Origin: a virus
Direction: 5' to 3' (one strand)
Length of the DNA: 38,542 nucleotides
Virus record (IMG/VR): IMGVR_UViG_3300020156_000058
Span: 1 to 38,542 of that record
This document shows, piece after piece, positions 1 to 5,317 of the stretch (the first letter of the stretch is position 1; each line of letters begins with the position of its first letter). Made by a program: the position numbers and the translations under genes. The notes beneath the pieces were generated by a model, which ran no database searches, had not been told where the DNA came from, and saw only the letters and a program-made list of their open reading frames with translations.

Positions 1-242
1 AGGCCGCTCGGTTTCTGAATGTGGACAGCTACTGGCTCGCCACCGGGAAGGGCAAGCCGCGCCCAGTCGAAGCAACGACCGAGGCACCGGACCGATGGCC
101 ATTTCAACGCCTTGCCCTTGACCGCTTCCTGCAGCTCACCCAGAATCAACAACGGGGCATCGAAGATTCATTGATCAAGCAGGTCGATGCATTCCTTGGA
201 CCTGCGCCTGTCAAAAGCAAAGGCCACCGTAAAGCGGCGTGA
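1..242 (+). CDS. C-terminal part of small XRE-type phage repressor (5' end cut by window edge)
   Basis: The frame is open from base 3 to the stop at 240-242. The first residues read ARFLNVDSYWLATGKG, the usual segment after the HTH of short phage repressors (the 'FLxVxxxWLATG' stretch). A GTG at 21 could be a start, but the open frame upstream argues against it. The remainder (DRWPFQRLALDRF...) resembles the C-terminal tail of roughly 110-130-residue XRE regulators that lack an S24 peptidase domain. Its N-terminal HTH is almost certainly the partial gene at 38413-38542 at the other window end: joining the ends keeps the frame (...GNTK-E-AARFLN...). Family members usually have several more residues between these blocks, so a few codons may be missing at the join. 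The role inferred is lysogeny maintenance by binding the operators at 761-796 and 38349-38409. Confidence 0.7.
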   Translation, partial: AARFLNVDSYWLATGKGKPRPVEATTEAPDRWPFQRLALDRFLQLTQNQQRGIEDSLIKQVDAFLGPAPVKSKGHRKAA

Positions 243-308
243 TGAGCGGCAGCTCCATCTAAAGCTCGTTCCCGACACGGGAAAATTTTTGGCGTGACAT
301 GTAACCAA

Positions 309-701
309 ATGAGAAATCTAAAACTTTTCTTTTTTCCATGTGCACTCGCTTTGGCCGGCTGTATATCGGTCCCACCGGAAGAAGCTGACGCCTCGGTTCG
401 GATTGGAAACGCCCCTTCGAGTGTCATCGATGTCAAAGCTGCTCGTGCCGACATTCGTGTGTACAGCACCGCTCCAGCCGGCGCCCAAGAACTTGGGCGA
501 GTCAAAGCGATACGGTGCCACCGATACCCTAGCGAACCCAAGCCCAGCAAAGAAACGGTGCTCGACGACTTGCGAGTCGCAGCGCTGGGCTTGGATGCCA
601 GCGGGATTACCGATGTGACCATTGAACGACAGCCCGGGAATGTCGGATACAACTGCTGGTTCCGATATTTCGGCCGCGCCACCGCAATCAAAGGCCCGTA
701 A
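309..701 (+). CDS. putative lipoprotein, lysogenic-conversion candidate
   Basis: The start MRNLKLFFFPCALALAGC is a short type II signal peptide with a clear lipobox (LAGC, Cys about residue 18). The mature protein would therefore be lipid-anchored in the cell envelope. A GTG at 294 gives five extra residues and is the alternative start. The mature part (about 113 residues) has no domain I recognise; it has three further Cys/Trp-rich spots near the C-terminus (CHRY, NCWFRYF). The gene lies directly downstream of the repressor, in the same direction, and is followed by a terminator. This suggests co-expression with the repressor in the lysogen, the position occupied by rex-like or envelope-modifying morons. 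Function is not known. Confidence 0.7.
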   Translation: MRNLKLFFFPCALALAGCISVPPEEADASVRIGNAPSSVIDVKAARADIRVYSTAPAGAQELGRVKAIRCHRYPSEPKPSKETVLDDLRVAALGLDASGITDVTIERQPGNVGYNCWFRYFGRATAIKGP

Positions 702-722
702 GACCGGCCTCCCCAGCCACTT

Positions 723-746
723 GGCCGCCACAGCTGCGGCCTTTTT
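723..746 (+). terminator. rho-independent terminator after lipoprotein gene
   Basis: GGCCGC and GCGGCC form a 6-bp GC-rich stem with a 7-nt loop, followed directly by five T residues on the plus strand. It sits 22 bases after the lipoprotein stop and separates the repressor/lipoprotein transcript from the early operon. Confidence 0.75.
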
Positions 747-760
747 CTGCCTCTGAAATT

Positions 761-796
761 AAAGCATACTTGCTTTTAGAACAAGCATGCTTTAAT
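761..796. promoter_or_regulatory. left operator/promoter region (OL-like)
   Basis: A perfect dyad AAAGCA-TACT-TGCTTT occupies 761-776. A second palindromic site AAGCATGCTT lies at 783-792, and ATTAAAGCAT/ATGCTTTAAT bracket the whole region. Closely related dyads occur in the Cro-repressor intergenic region at 38349-38409. Candidate promoter hexamers TTGCTT (770-775) and TTTAAT (791-796), 15 bp apart, overlap the sites on the plus strand, so bound repressor would block the rightward early operon. The operator role is inferred. Confidence 0.6.
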
Positions 797-826
797 CTGT
801 GCGCTCACCCTACCTGGGAGTGCCAC

Positions 827-925
827 ATGTCCTATTTCGGATTCCTCTTGATTGGCCTTGCGGCCGCGTTGCCGCTGGCGGTACTCGGCGATCATGTGAT
901 GGCCGCGCTCAGGGGCGAAGCATGA
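827..925 (+). CDS. 32-residue membrane peptide, first gene of early operon
   Basis: ATG at 827 is preceded by GGGAG at a normal distance. The product is almost entirely one hydrophobic helix (FGFLLIGLAAALPLAVLG) followed by a short charged tail. Its stop overlaps the next start (ATGA at 922-925), typical of translational coupling in this operon. Function unknown; its reality is supported by the ribosome binding site and the coupling rather than by homology. Confidence 0.5.
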   Translation: MSYFGFLLIGLAAALPLAVLGDHVMAALRGEA

Positions 926-1056
926 AGCGTTTCATCCGCACCCACTTGGAAGGCGTCGTCATGGCGCTCGTGTTCGCCGGCAGCTTTGTGCTGGCCAGCA
1001 CGCTCGACAAGGCGGCTCACGAACGCCACGAAGCGGCGCAGGACGCCAGCCGATAG
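922..1056 (+). CDS. 44-residue single-span membrane protein
   Basis: The start ATG overlaps the stop of the preceding small gene, and AGGGGCGAAG lies just upstream. Residues MKRFIRTH are basic, followed by one hydrophobic segment (GVVMALVFAGSFVLAS) and a charged C-terminal tail rich in Glu, His and Arg. This suggests a single membrane span with the basic end inside. No family recognised. Confidence 0.5.
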   Translation: MKRFIRTHLEGVVMALVFAGSFVLASTLDKAAHERHEAAQDASR

Positions 1057-1065
1057 GGAACAGCC

Positions 1066-1287
1066 ATGGCCGCCCGAATCGAACCGAGCCCACAGCAAAT
1101 GCAGGAGGCGCTTCGCGCCGCCCGGTGCGGGCGCAACCTCGAAGCGGCCCTCTCAGATCCCCTGCTGCGCATCTTGATCACCAATCACGCCGAGGCACTG
1201 GCCCGGCAGCAGATCGACATTTCCCGCGCACGGCGCTTTTCCGGCCGGGCTGACTGGCGCGCACGCGCGGCCGGCGACACCGATTAA
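1066..1287 (+). CDS. small hypothetical phage protein
   Basis: A 73-residue soluble protein, predicted helical and rich in Arg and Ala, with one Cys (AARCGRNLEAAL). It lies in the early operon between a membrane peptide and another small conserved-looking gene, with short intergenic gaps. No motif tells its function. Confidence 0.5.
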   Translation: MAARIEPSPQQMQEALRAARCGRNLEAALSDPLLRILITNHAEALARQQIDISRARRFSGRADWRARAAGDTD

Positions 1288-1332
1288 CCACAACGCCGGC
1301 CAGCAGCCGGCACCACACCCAAGGAGCAACAC

Positions 1333-1575
1333 ATGCCCCCTCTCGGCAAACGCTACCGCGACGTTATCACCGGCTTTACCGGCGTCGCGACCGGCCACGT
1401 GACGTACATCAGCGGATGCAACCAGGTCCTGCTGGCACCCGCGGTCGCACCCGATGGCGCCCTGCGCGACGCGCAGTGGTTCGATGAGCAGCGGCTGCAG
1501 CCCGTCGAGGGCGAGGCCATCGTGCTGGACAACGGCAGAACCCCCGGCTGCGACCGTGCGGCGCCCGTGCGCTGA
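1333..1575 (+). CDS. small conserved-type phage hypothetical protein
   Basis: The start MPPLGKRYRDVITGFTGVATG follows AAGGAG at 1321-1326, a good ribosome binding site. The 80-residue product looks like a small beta-rich domain: 'GVATGHVTYISGCNQVLL' and 'WFDEQRL' are typical of short proteins seen in temperate phage early regions. No catalytic motif is visible. It lies immediately upstream of the nucleotide kinase gene in the same operon. Confidence 0.55.
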   Translation: MPPLGKRYRDVITGFTGVATGHVTYISGCNQVLLAPAVAPDGALRDAQWFDEQRLQPVEGEAIVLDNGRTPGCDRAAPVR

Positions 1576-1597
1576 TCTTCGGTACTGGAGGATGGCC

Positions 1598-2314
1598 ATG
1601 CAAACCAAGCACGCCGGCGGCCCCTATATGATCGTCGGGCTGGTCGGCCGCGCCGGCGCCGGCAAGGATACCTGCGCGCAAATCCTTGCCGACGCCCAGG
1701 CCTTCGCGACGGTGGCGTTTGCCGACGCGTTGCGCCGTGAGCTGGTCGGCGCCTTCGGCATCGATCCCCGGCTTTTCGCGAACCGCACGACGAAGGAGCA
1801 GGTGCAGCCCGCGCTGGCGCTCAGCCGCGCCAACGAGCCGCGGTTCGTCGAACTCATGCGTGCGCTGGGCGAGGATCTGACGCGCCCGCGCAGCCCGCGC
1901 GGCCTCATGAGGCTATGGGGCACCCAGTACCGCCGCGCGCTGGATGGCGACAGCTACTGGCTGCTGCGCCTGCACGAAACGGTGGAAGTGCTGCAGGGGC
2001 AAGGCTGGCGCCGCATCGCCATCACTGACATCCGCTTCCTCAACGAAGCGGCTTTCACGCGCGACATCGGCGGCGCGACCTGGCGCATTCACCGCCGGCT
2101 GGCTGACGCCGTGGCGCCCGATCACGACAGCGAGGCCGAGGTCGATCAGATCACCCCCGACCTGCGCTTGCACAACGATGGCAGCGTCAGCGCCCTGGTT
2201 TACGACGTTCTGTGCGCGTACGAGCAAACCCTCTTTCTCAACGGCCCCAGCGGCCACCACAACTCTCAAGTGGGGATTTTCCATGCAGACCATTCAACAA
2301 CCACCGCTCGCTGA
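1598..2314 (+). CDS. deoxynucleoside monophosphate kinase-like protein
   Basis: A P-loop GRAGAGKDT is present near residues 18-26, followed by helical and RFLNEAA/DIRF-type segments found in the T4 gp1-like dNMP kinase family. Members phosphorylate dNMPs to feed phage DNA synthesis, so a cytosolic role in nucleotide metabolism is likely. Two in-frame ATGs exist (1592 and 1598). GGAGG at 1586-1590 is too close to the first, so 1598 is chosen. The last 32 bases overlap the start of the first retroelement target gene, tying the two together translationally. The substrate cannot be read from the sequence. Confidence 0.7.
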   Translation: MQTKHAGGPYMIVGLVGRAGAGKDTCAQILADAQAFATVAFADALRRELVGAFGIDPRLFANRTTKEQVQPALALSRANEPRFVELMRALGEDLTRPRSPRGLMRLWGTQYRRALDGDSYWLLRLHETVEVLQGQGWRRIAITDIRFLNEAAFTRDIGGATWRIHRRLADAVAPDHDSEAEVDQITPDLRLHNDGSVSALVYDVLCAYEQTLFLNGPSGHHNSQVGIFHADHSTTTAR

Positions 2315-2642
2315 AGGCGAGAAGTACGGCTTCGCCATCGGCGACAAGAACGGCAATTTGTATCACGTCATCCTGCTGCCCGGCGACAGCGACCGAGCCG
2401 GTTGGCAGGCCCAGATGGACTGGGCGAAAAGCATCGGCGGCGACCTGCCTACCCGCGCTGAACAGGCGCTGCTGTGGCAGGAGCACCGCAACGAGTTCGA
2501 AACGGAGGCGTACTGGAGCAATGCGATCGAAGAAGACGACGCCGACTACGCCTGGTGCCAGCTCTTCAGCTACGGCCACCAGAGCTACGGCCACAAGAGC
2601 AACGGGCTTCGCGCCCGCGCCGTCCGCAGATTGCCCATTTAA
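2283..2642 (+). CDS. DGR variable protein 1 (C-type-lectin/DUF1566-like target)
   Basis: A 119-residue protein whose residues 89-117 are encoded by the variable repeat at 2547-2633. The body (VILLPGD..., GGDLPTRAEQALL, AYWSN, then YAWxQxFxxGxQ...LRARAVRRL) matches the DUF1566-type C-type-lectin-like fold used by DGR targets. The variable residues sit on the surface loops next to the conserved AW and RAVRR framework. No signal peptide, membrane span or tail-attachment domain is visible. AAGTGGGG lies 7 bases before the ATG, and the gene overlaps the kinase by 32 bases. A paralogue follows at 2697. The ligand is unknown. The tropism role known from Bordetella phage BPP-1 cannot be assumed here, because the gene is in the early operon. 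Confidence 0.85.
   Translation: MQTIQQPPLAEGEKYGFAIGDKNGNLYHVILLPGDSDRAGWQAQMDWAKSIGGDLPTRAEQALLWQEHRNEFETEAYWSNAIEEDDADYAWCQLFSYGHQSYGHKSNGLRARAVRRLPI
2547..2633 (+). repeat. variable repeat VR1 of the diversity-generating retroelement
   Basis: An 87-bp (29-codon) copy of the template repeat at 3686-3772. It differs from the template at 11 positions, in codons 4, 6, 8, 9, 11, 13, 14, 15 and 18, and each difference is at a template adenine. The last 30 bases (GGGCTTCGCG... to ...CAGATTG) are identical and include a 15-base G/C-only run, the likely IMH-type initiation region. The stop codon follows two codons later. Confidence 0.93.
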
Positions 2643-2656
2643 CCCTTATCAATTTC

Positions 2657-2671
2657 GCCGGCCGCGCCGGC
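2657..2671. promoter_or_regulatory. GC hairpin downstream of VR1
   Basis: GCCGGC-CGC-GCCGGC can form a 6-bp stem with a 3-nt loop, starting 23 bases after VR1. Phage DGRs such as BPP-1 have a hairpin or cruciform just 3' of the variable repeat that boosts target recognition. This could be its counterpart, but it is farther away, shorter in loop than the known example, and no similar hairpin was seen after VR2. Confidence 0.3.
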
Positions 2672-2696
2672 ACGTTCGCTCATCTGGGAAATTTCT

Positions 2697-3152
2697 ATGA
2701 CCGTCACGCTCCAGGCCATTGAGGCCAAGCACGCAGAAGTCGCGGCGATGATCGCGACCTACAAAGACCAGCAGCCCACGTCGTACCGAATGCCGGAAGC
2801 CATGATCGAGCTCGCCCGCGGCGAAGACTACGCCGGCATCGTACTCGACGATGAAGGCAACCCCTCGCACCACGTGATCCTGCTGCCCGGCGAAATCGAG
2901 GGTGCTGACTGGGAAGCCGCCAACGCGTGGGCGGAACAGCAAGGCGGCGACCTGCCCACACGCCGCGAGCAGGCCCTGCTCTACGCCAATTGCAAGGCAA
3001 AGTTCCAGCCGCGCGCCTATTGGTCCGTCGAAGAACACGAGTCCGATTCGGGCTACGCCTGGTACCAGACCTTCGGCTACGGCCTCCAGTACGGCTACCA
3101 CGAGAGCTTCGGGCTTCGCGCCCGCGCCGTCCGCAGATTGGTCATTGATTAA
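2697..3152 (+). CDS. DGR variable protein 2 (C-type-lectin/DUF1566-like target)
   Basis: A 151-residue paralogue of the preceding gene with about 30 extra N-terminal residues (a helical start, MTVTLQAIEAKHAEVAAMIA). The shared core includes HHVILLPGE, GGDLPTRREQALLY, AYWS and YAWYQxFxYG...LRARAVRRL. Residues 120-148 are encoded by the variable repeat at 3054-3140. There is no signal peptide or transmembrane segment. The gene starts 54 bases after variable protein 1 and ends 17 bases before the Avd-like gene, giving the order target-target-accessory-template-RT. Two targets served by one template is less common than one. The extra N-terminal helix could mediate oligomerisation or partner binding (inference). 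Confidence 0.85.
   Translation: MTVTLQAIEAKHAEVAAMIATYKDQQPTSYRMPEAMIELARGEDYAGIVLDDEGNPSHHVILLPGEIEGADWEAANAWAEQQGGDLPTRREQALLYANCKAKFQPRAYWSVEEHESDSGYAWYQTFGYGLQYGYHESFGLRARAVRRLVID
3054..3140 (+). repeat. variable repeat VR2 of the diversity-generating retroelement
   Basis: An 87-bp copy of the template with 14 differences, in codons 6, 8, 9, 11, 13, 14, 15, 17, 18 and 19, all at template adenines and none elsewhere. Its pattern differs from VR1 at most variable codons, so the two repeats were mutagenised independently. The terminal 30 bases are identical to both VR1 and the template. Confidence 0.93.
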
Positions 3153-3169
3153 TTCATCCATTTGACGCC

Positions 3170-3544
3170 ATGGCACAGCACACACAGCTCCCGATCTACA
3201 AGGTCGTGTACGACCTCTTGAACATCGTGGCCGACATCCACACGAACATGGACCGCAGCTTCAAGCGCACCATCGGAGAGAAGATCATTTCCGAATGCGT
3301 CGAGCTCACGGTGCTGGTGTTCCGCGCGAATGTCAGCCGCGACAAGGCGCCGTACCTGACCGAGCTGATCGAGAGGCTGCAGGTGATCGAGTTGCTGCTG
3401 CGCCTCGGCAAAGACAAAAGCATCATCCACCGGCCCGCTTGGGCCCGAGCCATCGAACAGACCACCAGCATTGGCAAGCAGGCCAATGGATGGCGCAAGT
3501 CCGCATCTCGCCCGCTCCATGGGGGTCACGATTTCCATGGCTGA
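3170..3544 (+). CDS. avd: Avd-like DGR accessory variability determinant
   Basis: A 124-residue, basic, all-helical protein (IYKVVYDLLNIVADIHTNMD, ERLQVIELLLRLGKDK) of the size and helix pattern of the four-helix-bundle Avd family. In BPP-1, Avd forms a pentamer that binds the reverse transcriptase and template RNA and is needed for cDNA priming. The assignment rests on position (between targets and template), length and helix pattern, because sequence identity in this family is low. No clear Shine-Dalgarno is visible before the ATG. The stop overlaps the candidate reverse transcriptase start at 3537 by 8 bases. Confidence 0.75.
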   Translation: MAQHTQLPIYKVVYDLLNIVADIHTNMDRSFKRTIGEKIISECVELTVLVFRANVSRDKAPYLTELIERLQVIELLLRLGKDKSIIHRPAWARAIEQTTSIGKQANGWRKSASRPLHGGHDFHG

Positions 3545-4883
3545 GCGATCTTTCAATCTGGTCGTGCCGCTGGCCCACAAGGCCACCGACATGCGCACCA
3601 CGGATACCGCCGGCTCAACGCCGGGCCGGTCTGGCGCAGTTTCCCGGCTGAGCATTCGGCCGGGCGACGTAGATTGCACGACGGGTACGCCTGGTACCAG
3701 AACTTCAACAACGGCAACCAGAACAACAACCACAAGAACAACGGGCTTCGCGCCCGCGCCGTCCGCAGATTGTCATGCGCCGTCCGACCTGTTCCCCCTG
3801 CTCGCCCAAGCCTATGCAGACTGCCGCCGCACCAAGCGCAATAGCGCCAGCGCGCTGGCCTTCGAGGCGCGCCAGGAAGCCCATCTGCGCGAGCTGCGCG
3901 ACGAGCTCGCCAGCGGCTCCTATCGCCCCGGCCCGTCCGTCTGCTTTGCCATCACGCGCCCCAAGCCTCGGGAAGTGTGGGCCGCCCAGTTCCGCGATCG
4001 CGTTGTGCATCACCTGCTGCACAACCATATCGCGCCGCGGTTCTACGCCCGCTTCATCGCCGATTCTTGCGCCTGCATTCCTGGGCGCGGGACGCTGTAC
4101 GGCGCGCAGCGCCTGGAGCGCCACGTGCGCAGCATCTCCCGTAACTGGAGCCGCCCGGCCCAGTACCTGAAATGCGACTTGGGGAATTTCTTCCTAAACA
4201 TCGACAAGAACATCCTCCACCGCCTGCTAGCGCGGCATATCAGCGAGCCGTGGTGGCTGCGCCTGACTGAAACCATCCTGCTCCATGACCCGCGACAGGA
4301 CTACCAACTGCGCGGCAGCATGCAGGCGCTTGCGCGGGTGCCGGACTACAAGCAGCTCACGCGCCAGCCTGCGCACCTAGGACTGCCCATCGGCAACCTG
4401 CCCAGCCAGTTCTTTGCCAACGTGTACCTGAATGAATTGGATCAGTTCGTCAAGCACGACCTGCGCTGCCGGCATTACGTCAGGTATGTCGACGACTTCG
4501 TACTGCTGCACGAGTCCCCGCAGTGGTTGACCGAGGCCAAGCGGCGCATCGAGACATTCCTTGCCGATGAGCTGGCTGCACACCTGAATCCACGCAAGAC
4601 GGTGTCGCAGCCTGTGGATCGCGGCATTGACTTCGTAGGCCAGGTCATCAAACCCTGGCGCCGCACCCTGCGCCGGACTACGTTCAACGCCGCCCTCTCT
4701 CGCGTCCGCACGATGCCGGCCGGCGACCTGTTCGAAGCCGCCAACAGCTACTACGGCACGCTGCGCCAGGCGACCCACAGCCATGGCGACCGTGCCGAGT
4801 TCTCCAACGAGCTACGCCGCCGTGGCCATAGCATCAAGACGGACCTCACCAAAACCTATCGCCGATCCGCGAGGAAATCATGA
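3537..4883 (+). CDS. DGR reverse transcriptase
   Basis: The RT domain occupies about residues 80-448. It contains LKCDLGNFF (first catalytic Asp, codon 4176-4178), GLPIGNLPSQ (4380-4409) and RYVDDFVLLH (YVDD at 4485-4496). The (I)GNLPSQ form, with SQ instead of the retroviral SP, is the hallmark of DGR and group-II-like RTs. It would copy the template RNA with adenine-specific infidelity. The start is uncertain: the RT-like sequence begins near 3774, but no ATG, GTG or TTG in this frame follows the template repeat. The nearest are 3591 and 3537; the latter overlaps the avd stop and is preceded by a G-rich run. The template repeat would therefore be translated, in another frame from the targets, as a Thr-rich leader of this protein. 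Length from 3537 is 448 residues, longer than the 328 of BPP-1 Brt. The stop overlaps the next gene (ATGA). Confidence 0.85.
   Translation: MAERSFNLVVPLAHKATDMRTTDTAGSTPGRSGAVSRLSIRPGDVDCTTGTPGTRTSTTATRTTTTRTTGFAPAPSADCHAPSDLFPLLAQAYADCRRTKRNSASALAFEARQEAHLRELRDELASGSYRPGPSVCFAITRPKPREVWAAQFRDRVVHHLLHNHIAPRFYARFIADSCACIPGRGTLYGAQRLERHVRSISRNWSRPAQYLKCDLGNFFLNIDKNILHRLLARHISEPWWLRLTETILLHDPRQDYQLRGSMQALARVPDYKQLTRQPAHLGLPIGNLPSQFFANVYLNELDQFVKHDLRCRHYVRYVDDFVLLHESPQWLTEAKRRIETFLADELAAHLNPRKTVSQPVDRGIDFVGQVIKPWRRTLRRTTFNAALSRVRTMPAGDLFEAANSYYGTLRQATHSHGDRAEFSNELRRRGHSIKTDLTKTYRRSARKS
3686..3772 (+). repeat. template repeat (TR) of the diversity-generating retroelement
   Basis: An 87-bp template with 27 adenines, most of them in AAC codons relative to the target frame (YAWYQNFNNGNQNNNHKNN...). 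AAC codons randomise to NNC and can never become stops. The one AAG codon could become TAG. The last 30 bases are shared exactly with both variable repeats; sequences beyond both ends differ. It lies between avd and the RT domain, in the avd reading phase, with no in-frame stop between the avd stop and the TR. Confidence 0.93.
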
Positions 4884-5317
4884 GCAACCCCCACCGCAAA
4901 GCCCGGCGGGCCAAGCGTTATACGCCGAAGATGGTGCGCACGCCCCTTATGGGGCACTTCTGCGACAAGATCAGCCTGGACATGCACCTGGCGCTGGCTC
5001 GACTGTTTAGCCTGCCCACCACGGACGCGCGTGACGATCTCGCCGACACGCTGAATCTGATCGGTCTGACCATCCAGGGCGACAGCCGTTTCGCCGAAGA
5101 ACTGGCCGTGCTGAACCGGGCCGCCGCGGTGCTGGATCCATACCAGGCGCCCGCCGAGCTACCTGAGGATGGCCGACACATCCTGTCCCACGCCGCCAGC
5201 GTCATCGACACCATTCTTGGCCTGCTGGACGCGGAAACGCTCTACGCGGCCGAACGCGCCTATGTCGCCGCCATGAGAGCGATACGGGCCAAAGGCGGCC
5301 GGGAGCACGCATGCTGA
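4880..5317 (+). CDS. phage hypothetical protein with basic N-terminus
   Basis: A 145-residue protein. The start MSNPHRKARRAKRYTPK is strongly basic; the rest is helical (LDMHLALARLFSL, RHILSHAASVIDTILGLLDAE). This architecture, a short KRYxPK motif and then helices, is seen in uncharacterised early proteins of temperate betaproteobacterial phages. It is coupled by 4-bp overlap to the reverse transcriptase upstream and by 7 bases to the methyltransferase downstream. Nothing shows that it belongs to the retroelement itself, though its position right after the RT makes that worth testing. Confidence 0.55.
   Translation: MSNPHRKARRAKRYTPKMVRTPLMGHFCDKISLDMHLALARLFSLPTTDARDDLADTLNLIGLTIQGDSRFAEELAVLNRAAAVLDPYQAPAELPEDGRHILSHAASVIDTILGLLDAETLYAAERAYVAAMRAIRAKGGREHAC

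Noticed and set aside
3545-3781. Avd read-through into the template as a third target gene
   Set aside because: The avd frame is open after the stop and passes through the template, but it begins with a stop and shows no lectin core or start codon.
3775-4170. ATG at 3775 as the reverse transcriptase start
   Set aside because: That ATG is in another frame, whose product (MRRPTCSPCSP...) has no RT motifs.
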